DNA from: Acanthosepion esculentum
Taxonomy: Eukaryota > Mollusca > Cephalopoda > Sepiida > Sepiidae
Direction: 5' to 3'
NCBI GenBank assembly: GCA_964036315.1
Contig: OZ038510.1
Span: 84,802,616-84,866,615 of the forward strand
DNA: 64,000 bases
Shown one piece after another: positions 34,641 to 45,854 of this stretch. The position numbers were made by a program, and so were the translations under genes. The notes beneath the pieces are model-generated. The model did not search any database. It had not been told where the DNA came from and saw only the letters and a list, made by a program, of their open reading frames with translations. The first letter of the stretch is position 1; the number at the start of each line of letters is the position of its first letter.

Positions 34641-35035
34641 AATCCTATTGTCCTCATCTTTGTCGCCATATTTATTACAACATTTCGGCCGTTGTACGCC
34701 CCAGTCTTCTTCAAGTGGTTGGAATGTCGAACATTCCAACCATCTGAAGATGAGTACAATAGTCCGAATAATGTAAATAGTGTACATAATACCTCATCTC
34801 TGAAATATCGACAGATACTGAAAGGCGGAAACGTTGTAATAAATATGGCGACAAAGATGAGGACAATAGTCCGAATAATGTAAATAGTGTACATAATACC
34901 TCATCTCTGAAATATAGACAGATACTGAAAGGCCGAAACGTTGTAATAAATATGGCGACAAAGATGAGGACAATAGTCCGAATAATGTAAATAGTGTACA
35001 AAGTACCTCATCTCAGAAATATAGACAGATACTAA
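34641..35035. repeat. inverted and tandem SINE C tails
   Basis: A minus tail (34641-34735) meets plus units at a palindromic joint, TTGGAATGTCGAACATTCCAA (34720-34740). Plus tail units follow at exactly 107 bp (34826 and 34933 for the same base), ending CAGATACTAATCC. Confidence 0.88.
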
Positions 35036-35114
35036 TCCATTGAGGTTGATATACCGTAAAACAAAACCCCAAATTTATTATTATGAAAATGTATTTTTAT
35101 ACTTTTATAGTGTT

Positions 35115-35295
35115 TTGATCTCAGTTTGGGGGTTCACTATATGCCCATAGTTGGGACCCAAACAGGTGCTACCACCCCGGTTCAGGGTGAATCTGGGAAC
35201 AACCCCAATTAAAAGCTGATCCACCTTTCTTCAAAACCTCCCGATGAGAGGCCTTGCTGCTGGATGTAGTTTATCGTCATTCCCAGGACGATCAT
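35115..35295 (+). repeat. repeat G
   Basis: TTGGGACCCAAACAGGTGCT, ACCACCCCGGTTCAGGGTGA, TCCCGATGAGAGGCCTTGCT and GTAGTTTATCGTCATTCCCA. Copies with the same word order lie at 39040-39215 and, inverted, at 34225-34400. Confidence 0.75.
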
Positions 35296-35513
35296 ATAAA
35301 ACATTGTTAGTATTACATTTTAACTCGTCATTCTTTCATTTTATTTTGCTATTCGTCTATACGTAATAGTAATAAATTGTAATTGTCTTAATTTGTGTGA
35401 ATTTCTAAGTTGAACCATTTCTACCTCCAGTGCACTTAATTTAACCCTGTTCCATAAGACTATTTATTTCCCCTTCGTTGATTATGTTGTTCATTTATTA
35501 AAGTATACACTAG

Positions 35514-35612
35514 ATCTGATCAAAAAGTATCGGGAGTGCTGCTATAAAAAGAAAACTACAACACATATGAATTCGATATTTAATCTCCTTCGAAGTAGTC
35601 CACCTTCTGAAG
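35514..35612 (-). pseudogene. mariner transposase C-terminal fragment
   Basis: On the minus strand a frame reads SVRLQKVDYFEGD then stop, like the DYFEGD-type ends of mariner transposases. CTGATCAAAAAGTATCGGGA at 35517 would be the TIR. The rest is replaced by repeat G sequence at 35613. Short and tentative. Confidence 0.45.
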
Positions 35613-35740
35613 CCGCACGCTTTGTCCAGCGTCATTTCCATTCCGGAAACTCATTCCACGCTCCTCAAAACCTGCCGATCAGAGGCCTTGCTGCCGTACG
35701 TATTTTATCATCATACCCAGGACAGCCGACTAAGAAAGAA
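35613..35740 (+). repeat. repeat G, partial
   Basis: CTCCTCAAAACCTGCCGATC, AGAGGCCTTGCTGCCGTACG and CATCATACCCAGGAC follow the repeat G order. Confidence 0.7.
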
Positions 35741-36428
35741 ATTTTAAAAAGTCGGTTTTTATTTTATTTATTTATTTATTTATTTTGGTTAAATTTTGGG
35801 AAGTAGGTCGAATTGTGAAATTTTCAGCGCCTCCTCATTCTTTCCCATCAGACATTCACCAACTGCTGGGATTCTCAACAGAGCAATCACTCGCAAATAT
35901 TTTGCTGTTCCACCTTTATTTTCTCACACAATGTCTTCTGCTTATCAAGAAAAAGAAAAGGGTTGTACAACGCTTCTACATTTCGTAATCGCGGTGACTT
36001 TTAAATAAAAAGAACTTAATTCTGGTTGGGAAGTCATTTCATCTTCTTCTTTTGATTGTCTGATTTCAGTTTATTGTACTTTAAAATCCCAGGACCAAAG
36101 TTATCAAACATTCCTAACATAAGAAGTTAAATGATAGAAAGAGAGAAATGACAATAACACAAGATTCCTTATCGACGCTGAGCCAAACAGATGCAAAAGT
36201 CAACGACACGCAACGAAAGACCTTCTCTTTTTGTATTGCAAGATCCTACTAGTTTTTTTGTTGATTTTTTTTTGTTCTTTTTTTTTTGACGAAGTGATCT
36301 TTCCTTTCCCAGAGTGTGAACAGCTGTTAGATTTCTGGAAAAATGTCGTTTTTATTGCTATTCACATCCTAAATATGCAATGTCAATTACCCTACATGGT
36401 ACGACTACTTATAAAAGTTTACTTTTCT

Positions 36429-36430
<2 letters not shown>
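35741..36430. other. no recognised feature
   Basis: AT-rich; short open frames only. Confidence 0.4.
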
Positions 36431-36508
<78 letters not shown>

Positions 36509-36511
36509 CTA

Positions 36512-36565
<54 letters not shown>
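36431..36565. repeat. two (AT)n tracts around a GTTACTAGT spacer
   Basis: AT to 36504, ATAGTTACTAGTATAT, then AT to 36565, followed by ATTAGTAACTATAG, the inverted form of the spacer. The whole is one large palindrome. Confidence 0.95.
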
Positions 36566-36568
<3 letters not shown>

Positions 36569-36816
36569 TAACTATAGTTGGTCAAAAAATCTGGATGATA
36601 TAATTTGCAAATAAATATATCAAAACTAATTGGTATCTGGGAAAAAAAATTGAAGGAAAAAGAAAGAACTAGAAAAATCCAAACAGAGCAAAAAAATCTC
36701 CCAGTGCCTTAAATTTCCAGTTCCCTCACACCCCACAAAAAAAAAAAACAAGCGAGTAACTTAGATAAAGCGTAAAGTGCTTAGTACGCTCAGTAGATCA
36801 GACAAATAAAATAACT
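36566..36816. other. no recognised feature
   Basis: AT-rich; poly-A runs. Confidence 0.35.
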
Positions 36817-36820
36817 CCTA

Positions 36821-36914
36821 AAGAGCCAAGAACTACCTATCGAGGTTTCACCTAAATGAATATTCGGGATGAAGATCTATTTAGGTGAACCTAGGTAGGT
36901 AGTTACTGGCTCTT
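36821..36914. repeat. 94-bp foldback containing the CCTAGGTAGG repeat
   Basis: AAGAGCCAAGAACTACCTAT pairs with GTAGGTAGTTACTGGCTCTT. TTTCACCTAAAT pairs with ATTTAGGTGAA. It is an inverted pair of the block seen at 5868 and 8128, next to (AT)n at 36921. Confidence 0.8.
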
Positions 36915-36918
36915 GAAG

Positions 36919-36920
<2 letters not shown>

Positions 36921-36989
<69 letters not shown>
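36921..36989. repeat. (AT)n microsatellite
   Basis: AT dinucleotides. Confidence 0.98.
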
Positions 36990-36991
<2 letters not shown>

Positions 36992-37008
36992 GAAATGGAC
37001 AAAGTCCG

Positions 37009-37262
37009 ACAATTATTTTAAGACATTTTTATGTTTATACATTCTTTTTATAGATACAAATATTTAAGTAAATGGTCTGTTTATAATAAACAGGATTAAT
37101 AACATTTACCAACCTGAATGTCATAGAAATTGTCATAGTAAACATGCGTCCTTTGACAGAAATCGAACCTGTATCCTATACGGAACCGTCATATAATCTG
37201 ACGTGCTTTTACCGACTGAGACACAGATTAGCAAGGTCGATGTCTTAAAATAATTGTCGGAC
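37009..37262 (-). mobile_element. tRNA-derived SINE, family E
   Basis: Minus strand: GTGTCTCAGTCGGTAAAAGC (A-box region), ACGGTTCCGTATAGGATACA, GGTTCGATTTCTGTC (B box), then body and tail with AATGTTATTAATCCTG and GTTTATTATAAACAG. The outer sequence AATTGTCGGACTTTGTCCAT is present inverted at both ends (36993 and 37255). Confidence 0.8.
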
Positions 37263-37377
37263 TTTGTCCATTTCATAATGTGTGACGTCATTTGTTTATA
37301 TTTGGATACGCATTTAGCAGATATGAATTTACGTGCGAGATCCATGGAAGATTGTAGTTTAAATGCAGTAAAATTCG

Positions 37378-37600
37378 GCCTTGCTAATCGAACGCTCCTA
37401 TGTGGCTCCTATGTGGCTCAATCAGGCTAGATGACGGTTCCGTATAGGATACAGGTTCGAATCCTGTCCGAGGACGAATATATTCTATGAAAATTTCTCG
37501 GACATTCAGGCCGGTAAATGTTGTTTAATACTGTTTATTATAAAACAGTGCATTTACTTAAATCTTTCTATCTATAAAGAGAATGTATATACATAAAAAA
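37378..37600 (+). mobile_element. tRNA-derived SINE, family E
   Basis: Inverted relative of the previous copy: GATGACGGTTCCGTATAGGA, TACAGGTTCGAATCCTGTCC (perfect B box GGTTCGAATCC), GAGGACGAATATATTCTATG, CATTCAGGCCGGTAAATGTT. The A-box part is diverged. Confidence 0.82.
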
Positions 37601-37765
37601 TACACAGACAGTTAAAAAAAACCCGTGGTATTCATCAGCAACTCTTGATTTTAAACACTGATATACCAAGGGAAAAAGCAGATGTTCAATTTTTTTAAAG
37701 ACTTATTTAAAAATTTTAGGTTATATTTTATTATAAAATATGAGGCACTGAAATTTAAACCTATT

Positions 37766-37768
<3 letters not shown>

Positions 37769-37854
<86 letters not shown>

Positions 37855-37867
37855 TGTGTGTATGTGT

Positions 37868-37911
<44 letters not shown>
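37769..37911. repeat. (TA)n(GT)n compound microsatellite
   Basis: TA to about 37815, then GT with TATG interruptions. Confidence 0.98.
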
Positions 37912-37912
<1 letters not shown>

Positions 37913-38097
37913 GCGTTGTGTTTTGTTTTGTTTTTATTTTCGGTTTGCGTTTCTCCCGTCTTAATTTTCTTATTAGCTTCGAATCAATAGAAACTGACGT
38001 AATAGTCTTCAGTTGCTCGAAATCCTGAAATGGTTCTTAGTCATTATTACTAACTTTTCACAAGACCTTTTTTCCTTTTATCTCTTAAAGTTGTTCG

Positions 38098-38388
38098 TAT
38101 TTAGTAGCATTCGAGTAGCTGATGATGTAATTGGTATCGCATCGGAATTTGAAGTCGGAGAGCCGAGTTCAAATTCCAGTCGAGTTCATTACATTCCCTT
38201 ACGCGTAAATGCCCTTGCTTTGGGTGGAATATAAGGACAGACTGTGTCCTAAAGCCTCGGTTGGCAACCAGCCAAGATCAGAAAGCAGCGGTAACCTACG
38301 GCGGGAAAATTTTCTGTCTACTTAGTCATGAATCGAAAGAGAGAGGATTGCCCAAATGTCTATCATGTGATGGGAGTTCCACAGGCGA
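38098..38388 (+). mobile_element. tRNA-derived SINE, family B
   Basis: Head GAGTAGCTGATGATGTAATT-GGTATCGCATCGG (A-box region), GAGTTCAAATTCCAGTCGAG (B box), body CATTACATTCCCTTACGCG and CTTTGGGTGGAATATAAGGA, end ACCTACGGCGGGAAAATTTT and GAATCGAAAGAGAGAGGATT. It abuts a LINE fragment. Confidence 0.85.
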
Positions 38389-38795
38389 GAGGTGCGAGAT
38401 ATGAAGCTATTGGAGTAGAAGAGACATCTACATCTAACAGTTTCGACGGTGAAGGGGTGGGAACGGGATGCCAGCTTCGTAGGACGCTTAAATTCATGAG
38501 GCTTGGGAACCAGCGAAAGCAGCTCATCGGAACAATTACCGTGAAAGTATTTGTAAAAAAGACAGAGCGCGGCAACGGCGCGTCTGTGAGAGAGCGACTG
38601 CAGACGAGATGACAGATCAGGGCCAATTACATTGCATATCTGTCTCTGGATCTTATCAAGAACCCCGAGGCAAACAGCAGGGGCTCCAGACCATATATGG
38701 CAGCAATAGTCCATGCAAAGGCGAATGGTTGATTTATAGATTTGGAGGATCGATTCCGGGGAGAAAAATATGACACTTATTGACGAGATTTTCAA
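38389..38795 (-). pseudogene. LINE family I, RT C-terminal part (best copy)
   Basis: One long frame reads SPESILQIYKSTIRLCMDYC, CHIWSGAPAVCLGVLDKIQR, QICNVIGPDLSSRLQSLSHR, RAVAALCLFYKYFHGNCSDE and NSFISRTSRLWNS. This is the thumb and post-RT region of a CR1/jockey-like non-LTR reverse transcriptase (IYKS...Y...IW, LDKIQRR, SHRR..A.L.LFYK). The catalytic palm and endonuclease are absent. The copy stops at LWNS where SINE B begins, so the 3' end is also lost. The reading frame is intact over about 140 residues. Confidence 0.8.
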
Positions 38796-39039
38796 CTTAT
38801 TTCTCTAACTTCTTTACACCTATTGGCAGTAGCTGTAGCAGTTTTAATAATCTTAAGTTTTCCGAATTTCGTGGTATATTATTTATATTGCGTTAATTTG
38901 TTTGGTCTGGTTTGGTTTGTTATACGGTATATCAAATTCTTATAGGTCATTTAATGCTGAGATTTAATTTTCTTGAGAGCATTAGTAATTTCAATAATGC
39001 TGGTAATTCTTTTTTTAACAAAAATGTATTGATGGTAAA

Positions 39040-39215
39040 TTTTACTATAAAAATCTAGTTTGGCAGTTAACCATTTGCCTATAACTGGGACCCAAACAGG
39101 TGCCACTACTCCGAGTCAGGTTATATCTGCGAATAATACTTACATGCTCCTCAAAACCTCCCGATCAGAGATCTTGCTGTAGGATGTAGTTTATCGTCAT
39201 ACCCAGGACGGTATT
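39040..39215 (+). repeat. repeat G
   Basis: CTGGGACCCAAACAGGTGCC, TGCTCCTCAAAACCTCCCGA, GGATGTAGTTTATCGTCATA and CCCAGGACGG in the family order. Confidence 0.78.
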
Positions 39216-39712
39216 AATTTGTCCGAATTCCTCAGCTGTTTGACAGATTTGTTCATTTACAGCTTATCAACTATTTGTGGATTATTTATTGCCGAAGCTT
39301 TCCACTCTACAACCACTTTCCAACAGACAAAACATCGCTATTTCCGTGGAAAATATTCTGGCGAGCTACATTCCTTAGTTCCACCAAGCTAAGACACGCC
39401 ATGATACGTAAATCTGGGGCGAAGCACGCGTAATCCTTTCGAATTCCAACACTAAGAAGAAAATGTCCTCCTGAACATTTTATTCTTACAAACGGCTACT
39501 GAATGAACTCCCAAGAGGGTGCTTTCCTTACCATTACAATTTTTAAATCTTTATGTCTCGAGTTAACCGTTACCTCTTCTATATACCATCATAAACTGCA
39601 CATCTTGCTTCTTACTTTTACCGCTCATCCAATAACCTCTTTCATTAACCCTCTATCTAGAGTGGCTCTTCGGCTTTGTATAGAGTGAAAATTTATGTTT
39701 GCTTGCGGTATT
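39216..39712. other. no recognised feature
   Basis: Nothing identified; short unassigned open frames. Confidence 0.4.
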
Positions 39713-39785
39713 CGGTGCCCTCAAACGATCCCCCATCTGCTAACCGGGTTAGTCGTTGCTTAACTTCAGCGTGGTTTGACCGTAT
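39713..39785 (-). pseudogene. 5S rRNA-derived fragment
   Basis: On the minus strand GAAGTTAAGCAACGACTAAC, CCGGTTAGCAGATGGGGGAT and CGTTTGAGGGCACC follow the 3' two-thirds of 5S rRNA, including the C box. Confidence 0.6.
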
Positions 39786-39799
39786 GCTTTCTTAGATGA

Positions 39800-39976
39800 A
39801 GAATTATTGATTATGTTGGTTAATTGTGTCGGGTTGGTGGTCATGAAAACTCTCAGTAGTTTCGATTTTGTGCTTCTTGCATATCTTCCAGTGCACATAT
39901 GTCACTACCTTGTTATGTCTTTGGGTATATTGATTTTTTTTTTTTAGTTCCGGACATCCTGAGATAATATGGTCGA

Positions 39977-40051
<75 letters not shown>

Positions 40052-40065
40052 ATTTTGACAAGTTT
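39800..40065 (-). pseudogene. LINE family II zinc-knuckle/endonuclease piece with (ATT)n
   Basis: Minus frame: VDHIISGCPELKKKNQYTQR, HNKVVTYVHWKICKKHKIET, TESFHDHQPDT. The same stretch occurs in the longer copy at 46892-47579. An (ATT)n tract (39977-40052) replaces the part just before VDHIISGC. Here the H and C of the knuckle are kept. Confidence 0.75.
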
Positions 40066-40359
40066 TTCTTTCATATAAAACATGAAATAAAACCTACTCA
40101 AAATTTAATAGAAATGACAATATTCATTTAACAAATTTGAACCACCTGAGGCAATTACGTCACTGTAAAATAAAATGTAATTTGCGAAATACAAAATGTT
40201 TTATTTTTGAACATGAAAGTCTTTCATTTAAAATTTTAATTAAAGTTGAAATGTTAATAAACCTTGATTTAATCTGAACTTTTTCCTGATACATCTTTGT
40301 TTAATACAGCAACCCAGCCAACAAGCTGCTGGCTGTTTTTTGTTTTTTTTGTTTTTTTT

Positions 40360-40670
40360 GTCATTTCACCCCAAGCAAGGCAATAAAGCCACTAAGACGA
40401 AAAAAGTAACTTAATGATAGATATTATGAGAAAGATATAATATTACGAAGACAAGACAATAAAAGAACTAAGAAGGTAAAAGAAGCCGGAAGAGAAATCC
40501 ACAACCGACAAGTGCGACAGAAGAAACTGTTAGCATAGAACTTACGGTTACATCTAGCAATTTCAACTGTAAAATGATGAGACCTAGCTGCCAATCTAGT
40601 ACTGCTCTTAAATGCATAAAGTCTAGGTACCAAAGAGGATAGCTCATCAGAATAATTGCCATGAACATAC
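40360..40670 (-). pseudogene. LINE family I, RT C-terminus and 3' tail
   Basis: Minus strand: LYAFKSSTRLAARSHHFTVE, ARCNRKFYANSFFCRTCRLW, then the 3' tail CGTCTTAGTGGCTTTATTGC and CTTGCTTGGGGTGAAATGA at 40405-40365. The upstream part continues into the 160-bp array. Confidence 0.75.
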
Positions 40671-41277
40671 TTATCAGATTAAGAAACTGTTAGTATAGAA
40701 CTTATGGTTACATCTAGCCATTTCAACCGTAAAATGATGAGACCTAGCTGCCAATCTAGTACTGCTCTTAAATTCATAAAGTCTAGGTTCCAAAGAGGAT
40801 AGCTCATCAAAACAATTACCATGAACATACTTATCAGATTAAGAAACTGTTAGCATAGAACTTATGGTTACATCTAGCCATTTCAACTGTAAAATGATGA
40901 GACCTAGCTGCCAATCTAGTACTGCTCTTAAATTCATAAAGTCTAGGTACCAAAGAGAATAGCTCATCAGAACAATTACCATGAACATACTTATCAGATT
41001 AAGAAACTGTTAACATAGAACTTACAGTTGCATCTAGCTAATTCAACTGTAAAATGATGAGACCTATCTGCCAATCTAGTACTGCTCTTAGATTCATAAA
41101 GACCAAAGAGGATCGCACATCAAAACAATTACCATGATCTTACTTATTAGATTAAGAAACTGTTAACATAGAACTTACAGTTGCATCTAGGTAATTCAAC
41201 TTTAAAATGATGAGACTTAACTGCCAATCTAGTACTGCTCTTAAATTCATAAAGTTTAGGTACCAAAGAGTTCGGAA
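40521..41277 (-). repeat. 160-bp tandem array of LINE coding sequence
   Basis: The word AAGAAACTGTTARCATAGAA occurs at 40521, 40681, 40841 and 41001 (exactly 160 bp apart) and at 41154. Each unit carries TTTCAACTGTAAAATGATGA and GACCTAGCTGCCAATCTAGT. These translate on the minus strand into the RT C-terminal segment of LINE family I. The last unit ends near 41277. Confidence 0.92.
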
Positions 41278-41282
41278 TTCAA

Positions 41283-41343
41283 TGTGTGCCCCATACGTGT
41301 GTCCTTGTGCCACATCTAAGCTACGCTTAGAAAATAACTATTG
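41283..41343 (+). mobile_element. SINE A tail fragment
   Basis: TGTGCCCCATACGTGTGTCC, TTGTGCCACATCTAAGCTAC, GCTTAGAAAATAAC. Head missing. Confidence 0.75.
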
Positions 41344-41344
41344 G

Positions 41345-42611
41345 AACAGGCGTTTCATTTTAATTAGGAATCTCCACAGATTCGTTACATCAGGAGCAAA
41401 CGATAATGGAAAAATGCCCCAAACTTAATAAAAGCAGTTTTATCAAAATTTTTATGTTATTATTAAGAGGAAAGACCAAAGGATTTTTTTTAAATTATTT
41501 TTTTTAATTCTTTTTGGAACGTTGTAAATTTTGGTTCAAAATCTTGTTTTTATTGCGTCTGGGTGGCGGTGGGGAATAAATGTTATTATATCAAATTTTA
41601 GCGTCTTTTTTTCGGTGAAAACACATTGACTTTGAAATTCTTGCAAAAATCAAATAAATGTCGGATTTTAATAAAACTTTCCGGACTTATTCACAAATGA
41701 ATTAATTTATTTTAGAAATGTAACTTTTTAGAAAATCTTTTTTATTGTTGTCAGAGTGTTTTATACCGGTAAGTCATATATACAATTATCTATACATATT
41801 TACATGTTTCTCGCAAAGAAAATATAGCAAACATATGCAACAACAAGCAGTGTGAAAAATTATTTACAGTCAGTTACATCCTTGAGAAAGGTATGAATCT
41901 CGCACTTCTCTGTGCTTCGTGATAAATAGTAAAATATTTATCTGGTAAAATCAGTTTTATCTCCCGAAAATAGTTCTTGCAATATTCGCAAAATATAATT
42001 ATTCTTGCAGTTGAAAATGTTTCGGTTTTAAATATACTACAAAGGGTTGATAAGCCATAAAAATTAAATCTATCAGTCGGTGCATTTCGGAGTTTAACTG
42101 TATAATGTATTATTCACGGAACATATAAGCTATCCTGACACTGGAGTTCCTGATTATCCTGGAAGATTTCAGCCTTCCGTCGCGCGAAGACAAGCTTATG
42201 GGAGACTCAGTCCACGGAGAAAGGTAGAAATATATTTTTACATCTGTTATACCCGTACTACCCTACACCAATTTAATTTCATGAAATTTCGAAATTTTTG
42301 AAATTTTTTTATACCGCTTAATGTTTATATTCGTCATACGCTGAAATCCTTGGAGAATTGTAATCATCATTTTTTTTTTTTTTTTTTTTGCAAAACAGGA
42401 TTCCCAGTTATCGAAATTCTACTCTGCATCATAAGATAAAAATGCAAAAGATATTATTTAGAGAAATACATTTAATTGCTTTTATGACTATAATATATTT
42501 TATGGACACCTATCCGGTTAAGAAAAAAAATTCAATGAATAATGAATTTTTACAAGAATTATTTGCATTTTTTTAAAATTTTAATTAGAATAATTTAAAA
42601 CGTTTTTTATT
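41345..42611. other. no recognised feature
   Basis: AT-rich, probably low-copy sequence with a poly-T run at 42371. No gene seen. Confidence 0.4.
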
Positions 42612-43725
42612 AATTTGAACTGGCTCGCAGATATTGCTATTATTTTGAACTGGCTCGCAGATATTGTTATTATTTTGAACTGGCTCACAGATATTGCTAT
42701 TATTTAGAACTGGCTCGTAGATATTGTTATTATTTTGAACTGGCTCGTAGATATTGTTATTATTTTGAACTGGCTCGTAGATATTGTTATTATTTTGAAC
42801 TGGCTCGTAGATATTGTTATTATTTTGAACTGTCTCGCAGATATTTCTATTATTTTGAACTGTCTCGCAGATATTGCTATTATTTTGAACTGGCTCACAG
42901 ATATTGTTATTATTTTGAACTGACTCGCAGATATTGTTATTATTTTGAACTGTCTCGCAGATATTGTTATTATTTTGAACTGTCTCGCAGATATTGTTAT
43001 TATTTTGAACTGTCTCGCAGATATTGCTATTATTTTGAACTGGCTCGTAGATATTGTTATTATTTTGAACTGGCTCACAGATATTGCTATTATTTAGAAC
43101 TGGCTCGTAGATATTGCTATTATTTTGAACTGGCTCGTAGATATTGTTATTATTTTGAACTGTCTCGCAGATATTTCTATTATTTTGAACTGTCTCGCAG
43201 ATATTGTTATTATTTTGAACTGGCTCGCAGATATTGCTATTATTTTGAACTGACTCGCAGATATTGTTATTATTTTGAACTGACTCGCAGATATTGCTAA
43301 TATTTAGAATTGGCTCACAGATATTGTTATTATTTTGAACTGACTCGCAGATATTGTTATTATTTTGAACTGTCTTGCAGATATTGCTATTATTTTGAAC
43401 TGGCTCACAGATATTGCTATTATTTTGAACTGACTCGCAGATATTGTCATTATTTTGAACTGTCTCACAGATATTTCTATTATTTTGAACTGTCTCGCAG
43501 ATATTGTTATTATTTTGAACTGGCTCGCAGATATTGCTATTATTTTGAACTGACTCGCAGATATTGTTATTATTTTGAACTGACTCGCAGATATTGCTAT
43601 TATTTTGAACTGGCTCGTAGATATTGTTATTATTTTGAACTGACTCGCAGATATTGCTATTATTTAGAATTGGCTCACAGATATTGTTATTATTTTGAAC
43701 TGACTCGCAGATATTGTTATTGAAT
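42612..43725. repeat. 30-bp minisatellite, ~37 units, no indels
   Basis: Unit GAACTGGCTCGCAGATATTG plus CTATTATTTT. Period is exactly 30 over about 1.1 kb. Variants at the TGGCTC/TGTCTC/TGACTC, CGCAG/CGTAG/CACAG and TTGC/TTGT/TTTC positions form patterns. Because 30 is a multiple of 3, both strands stay open for long stretches (RRYCYYFELT on plus, SQFKIITISA on minus). That is a by-product of period, not evidence for protein. Confidence 0.98.
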
Positions 43726-45109
43726 AAAACAATATTTACTAATCATAAATAGAATAACAGCTTACTAAAATTCAGCGACCATTTATATTTTTCAAAGAAA
43801 TTTGAATTTATTTTTTTATATGTATAACACTGCCGATTTTTTTTGTAAATAAAGACGTTCAACCACAACATTATAAAAAAATAAGAGCGAAAATTATATT
43901 AAATTTAATGCCAATGTACCTGAAATTCAATGAAACATTAGATTACGGAGAATATTTTCCTAAATTTTGAAGATATCTAGGTAGTTAAAAATTATATTAA
44001 AAAATCGCTTACGTCATACTCCGGATGTCATTTTTTCAGCTATATACACCGTAGAAAAAGATTAGATTAGATAAAACTTCCGTCTCTGATTCAAGCTGTT
44101 AACACCTTCAATAAACACCAACCTCCGTCTTTAAAAATGAATTTCTGCGATGTTTTAAAATAAATTAAGTAATATTAGATTAATTAAACTTTAAATCAAA
44201 TAATATTCCTCGAATAATGTTTCAGAAAACTATATCTTATTTTTGAAATATTTTTAATAAAGAGAGTCACATTGTTATGATAGCTAAAAATGGCGCTAAA
44301 ATCATCGATTTTTATTGATTTTAAAAATGTCATTCCAGTCAATTTAAATTAGTTTTTTTTTAAATACATCAAATATTTTTCTTATTGAAAATATTAAATT
44401 TAATCTATTAGCTTGAAATTACAAATAAAAAGAAAGCTTCAAGAATGTTTTTTTCACTTTTAAAAATTTCTTTTAAACCTTAGTTTCCGCGGAGGTAACT
44501 ACTTTTAATCCTCTTTGACGTAATTCCACATCTATACCTATTTTTTTTATGTGGTCTTTTTCTATAAGAAAAAAAAATACATAAGTTTTCTCGAGTGTTT
44601 TTCACAATGCACGCAGTTTAGATAAAATTTACATTACGTAAACTTTAAGAAAGTTATATTCCCCATATGACACGATATATAAATATCTAAGTATTTTTAC
44701 ACACATTTTAAAATAACTGTTCTTAAGCGTATTTTACAAAGGAAAAAGAATCGTCGAAAATAACACTTAATCAAAGACTAGATAAAACTCTGTATGGATA
44801 GATATGATTGCATGTTTCTTTCATGTAAAGAAATGTTACAGTAATTTTCAGAAAAGTAATTCCACCTCATAACATATCTACCCTGTGGCGCCGAACAGGA
44901 CATCATATAAAGAAGATAACATCTTATCTTCTTTTTTTCTTATTAAAACGAATAGAATAAACAAAAGCACTTGAGCTGTCATCTCAGTCAAGAAAAAAAA
45001 AACAGGAAAAAATTAAAATGTTTGAAATGTTTGTAAGTAAAGATTGTATATGAAGATAGCGACAAATGTCAATATTCCCTCTAATGTAAGTATAAACCTC
45101 ACAACCACT
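43726..45109. other. no recognised feature
   Basis: AT-rich low-copy sequence. I see no repeat family from this window and no coding signal. Confidence 0.4.
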
Positions 45110-45380
45110 TCTTAAAGCTGTTGCCGTCAGTATTTACTAAACCTCAGTTAGTCTGGCACAAGGCTCCAATTTATGAGGTGACCATTAACTCGCTTCCCGG
45201 AGGAGCGTGTATCATGACGCTTATCATCATGGAAAGTAAAACGGACGTGTCGAGTTCGAATTTCGTCAACAACTCTACATTTATTTACGCATGAATACCT
45301 TTAGAAAAATATTATCTACATCCACCAGCTATGCGCTAATAGCAAGCCAAACCGGATATTTACGGATTATCAACCCTTTG
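45110..45380 (+). mobile_element. diverged SINE (B-related)
   Basis: GTGTCGAGTTCGAATTTCGT (B box) and CATTTATTTACGCATGAATA-CCTTT (compare CATTACATTCACTTACGTG in SINE B), preceded by a TGGCACAAGGC word of SINE A. Composite or old. Confidence 0.5.
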
Positions 45381-45527
45381 TGAGTTATTTAAAAACGAAA
45401 TATATCTTGAATTGTAAGAATAATTCGTTGTTGTTTTGTTTTTGTTTTTGTGAGTCAGTATTGCATGAATATATTTTTTTTAATAACAATGATTTTCCAG
45501 ATACAAGTTCTACTATTTAACCGATAG

Positions 45528-45650
45528 CTAGGGGATAGGGGATGGATTCATACCTTTCTCAACGGTATTTGCGCGTAAGTGAATGTAACAAACTCGACTG
45601 GAATTCGATCTCGTCTCTCCGATTTCAAATCTCGATACACCACCTATTTC
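45528..45650 (-). mobile_element. SINE B, head and start of body
   Basis: Minus strand: GGTGTATCGAGATTTGAAAT, CGGAGAGACGAGATCGAATT, CCAGTCGAGTTTGTTACATT, CACTTACGCGCAAATACC. Confidence 0.78.
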
Positions 45651-45854
45651 ACCAACCACACAAAAAGCTTAGGAGAAAAACAACTGTGAATTTAAAAACA
45701 TTTAGGCGAAGGTTAGTTAATCCTTCCCATAAAATCATGGTTGCTTCAGAAACAACAGCAATAACGCTTAGCATGGTGAGGCGATGGCCCTCCTCTCCAA
45801 AATGAAGGTCTGCAGAACCTACATACATACACCATAGTTCAATTAATCCGATAT

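Noticed and set aside
37390..37480. A functional tRNA gene (perfect B box GGTTCGAATCC)
   Set aside because: The A-box half does not fold as a tRNA, and the same head with a common body occurs inverted nearby, so it is a SINE.
42704..43723. Decapeptide-repeat proteins on either strand of the 30-bp minisatellite
   Set aside because: Open because the period is a multiple of 3. No start context, splice signals or codon bias, and both strands are open equally.
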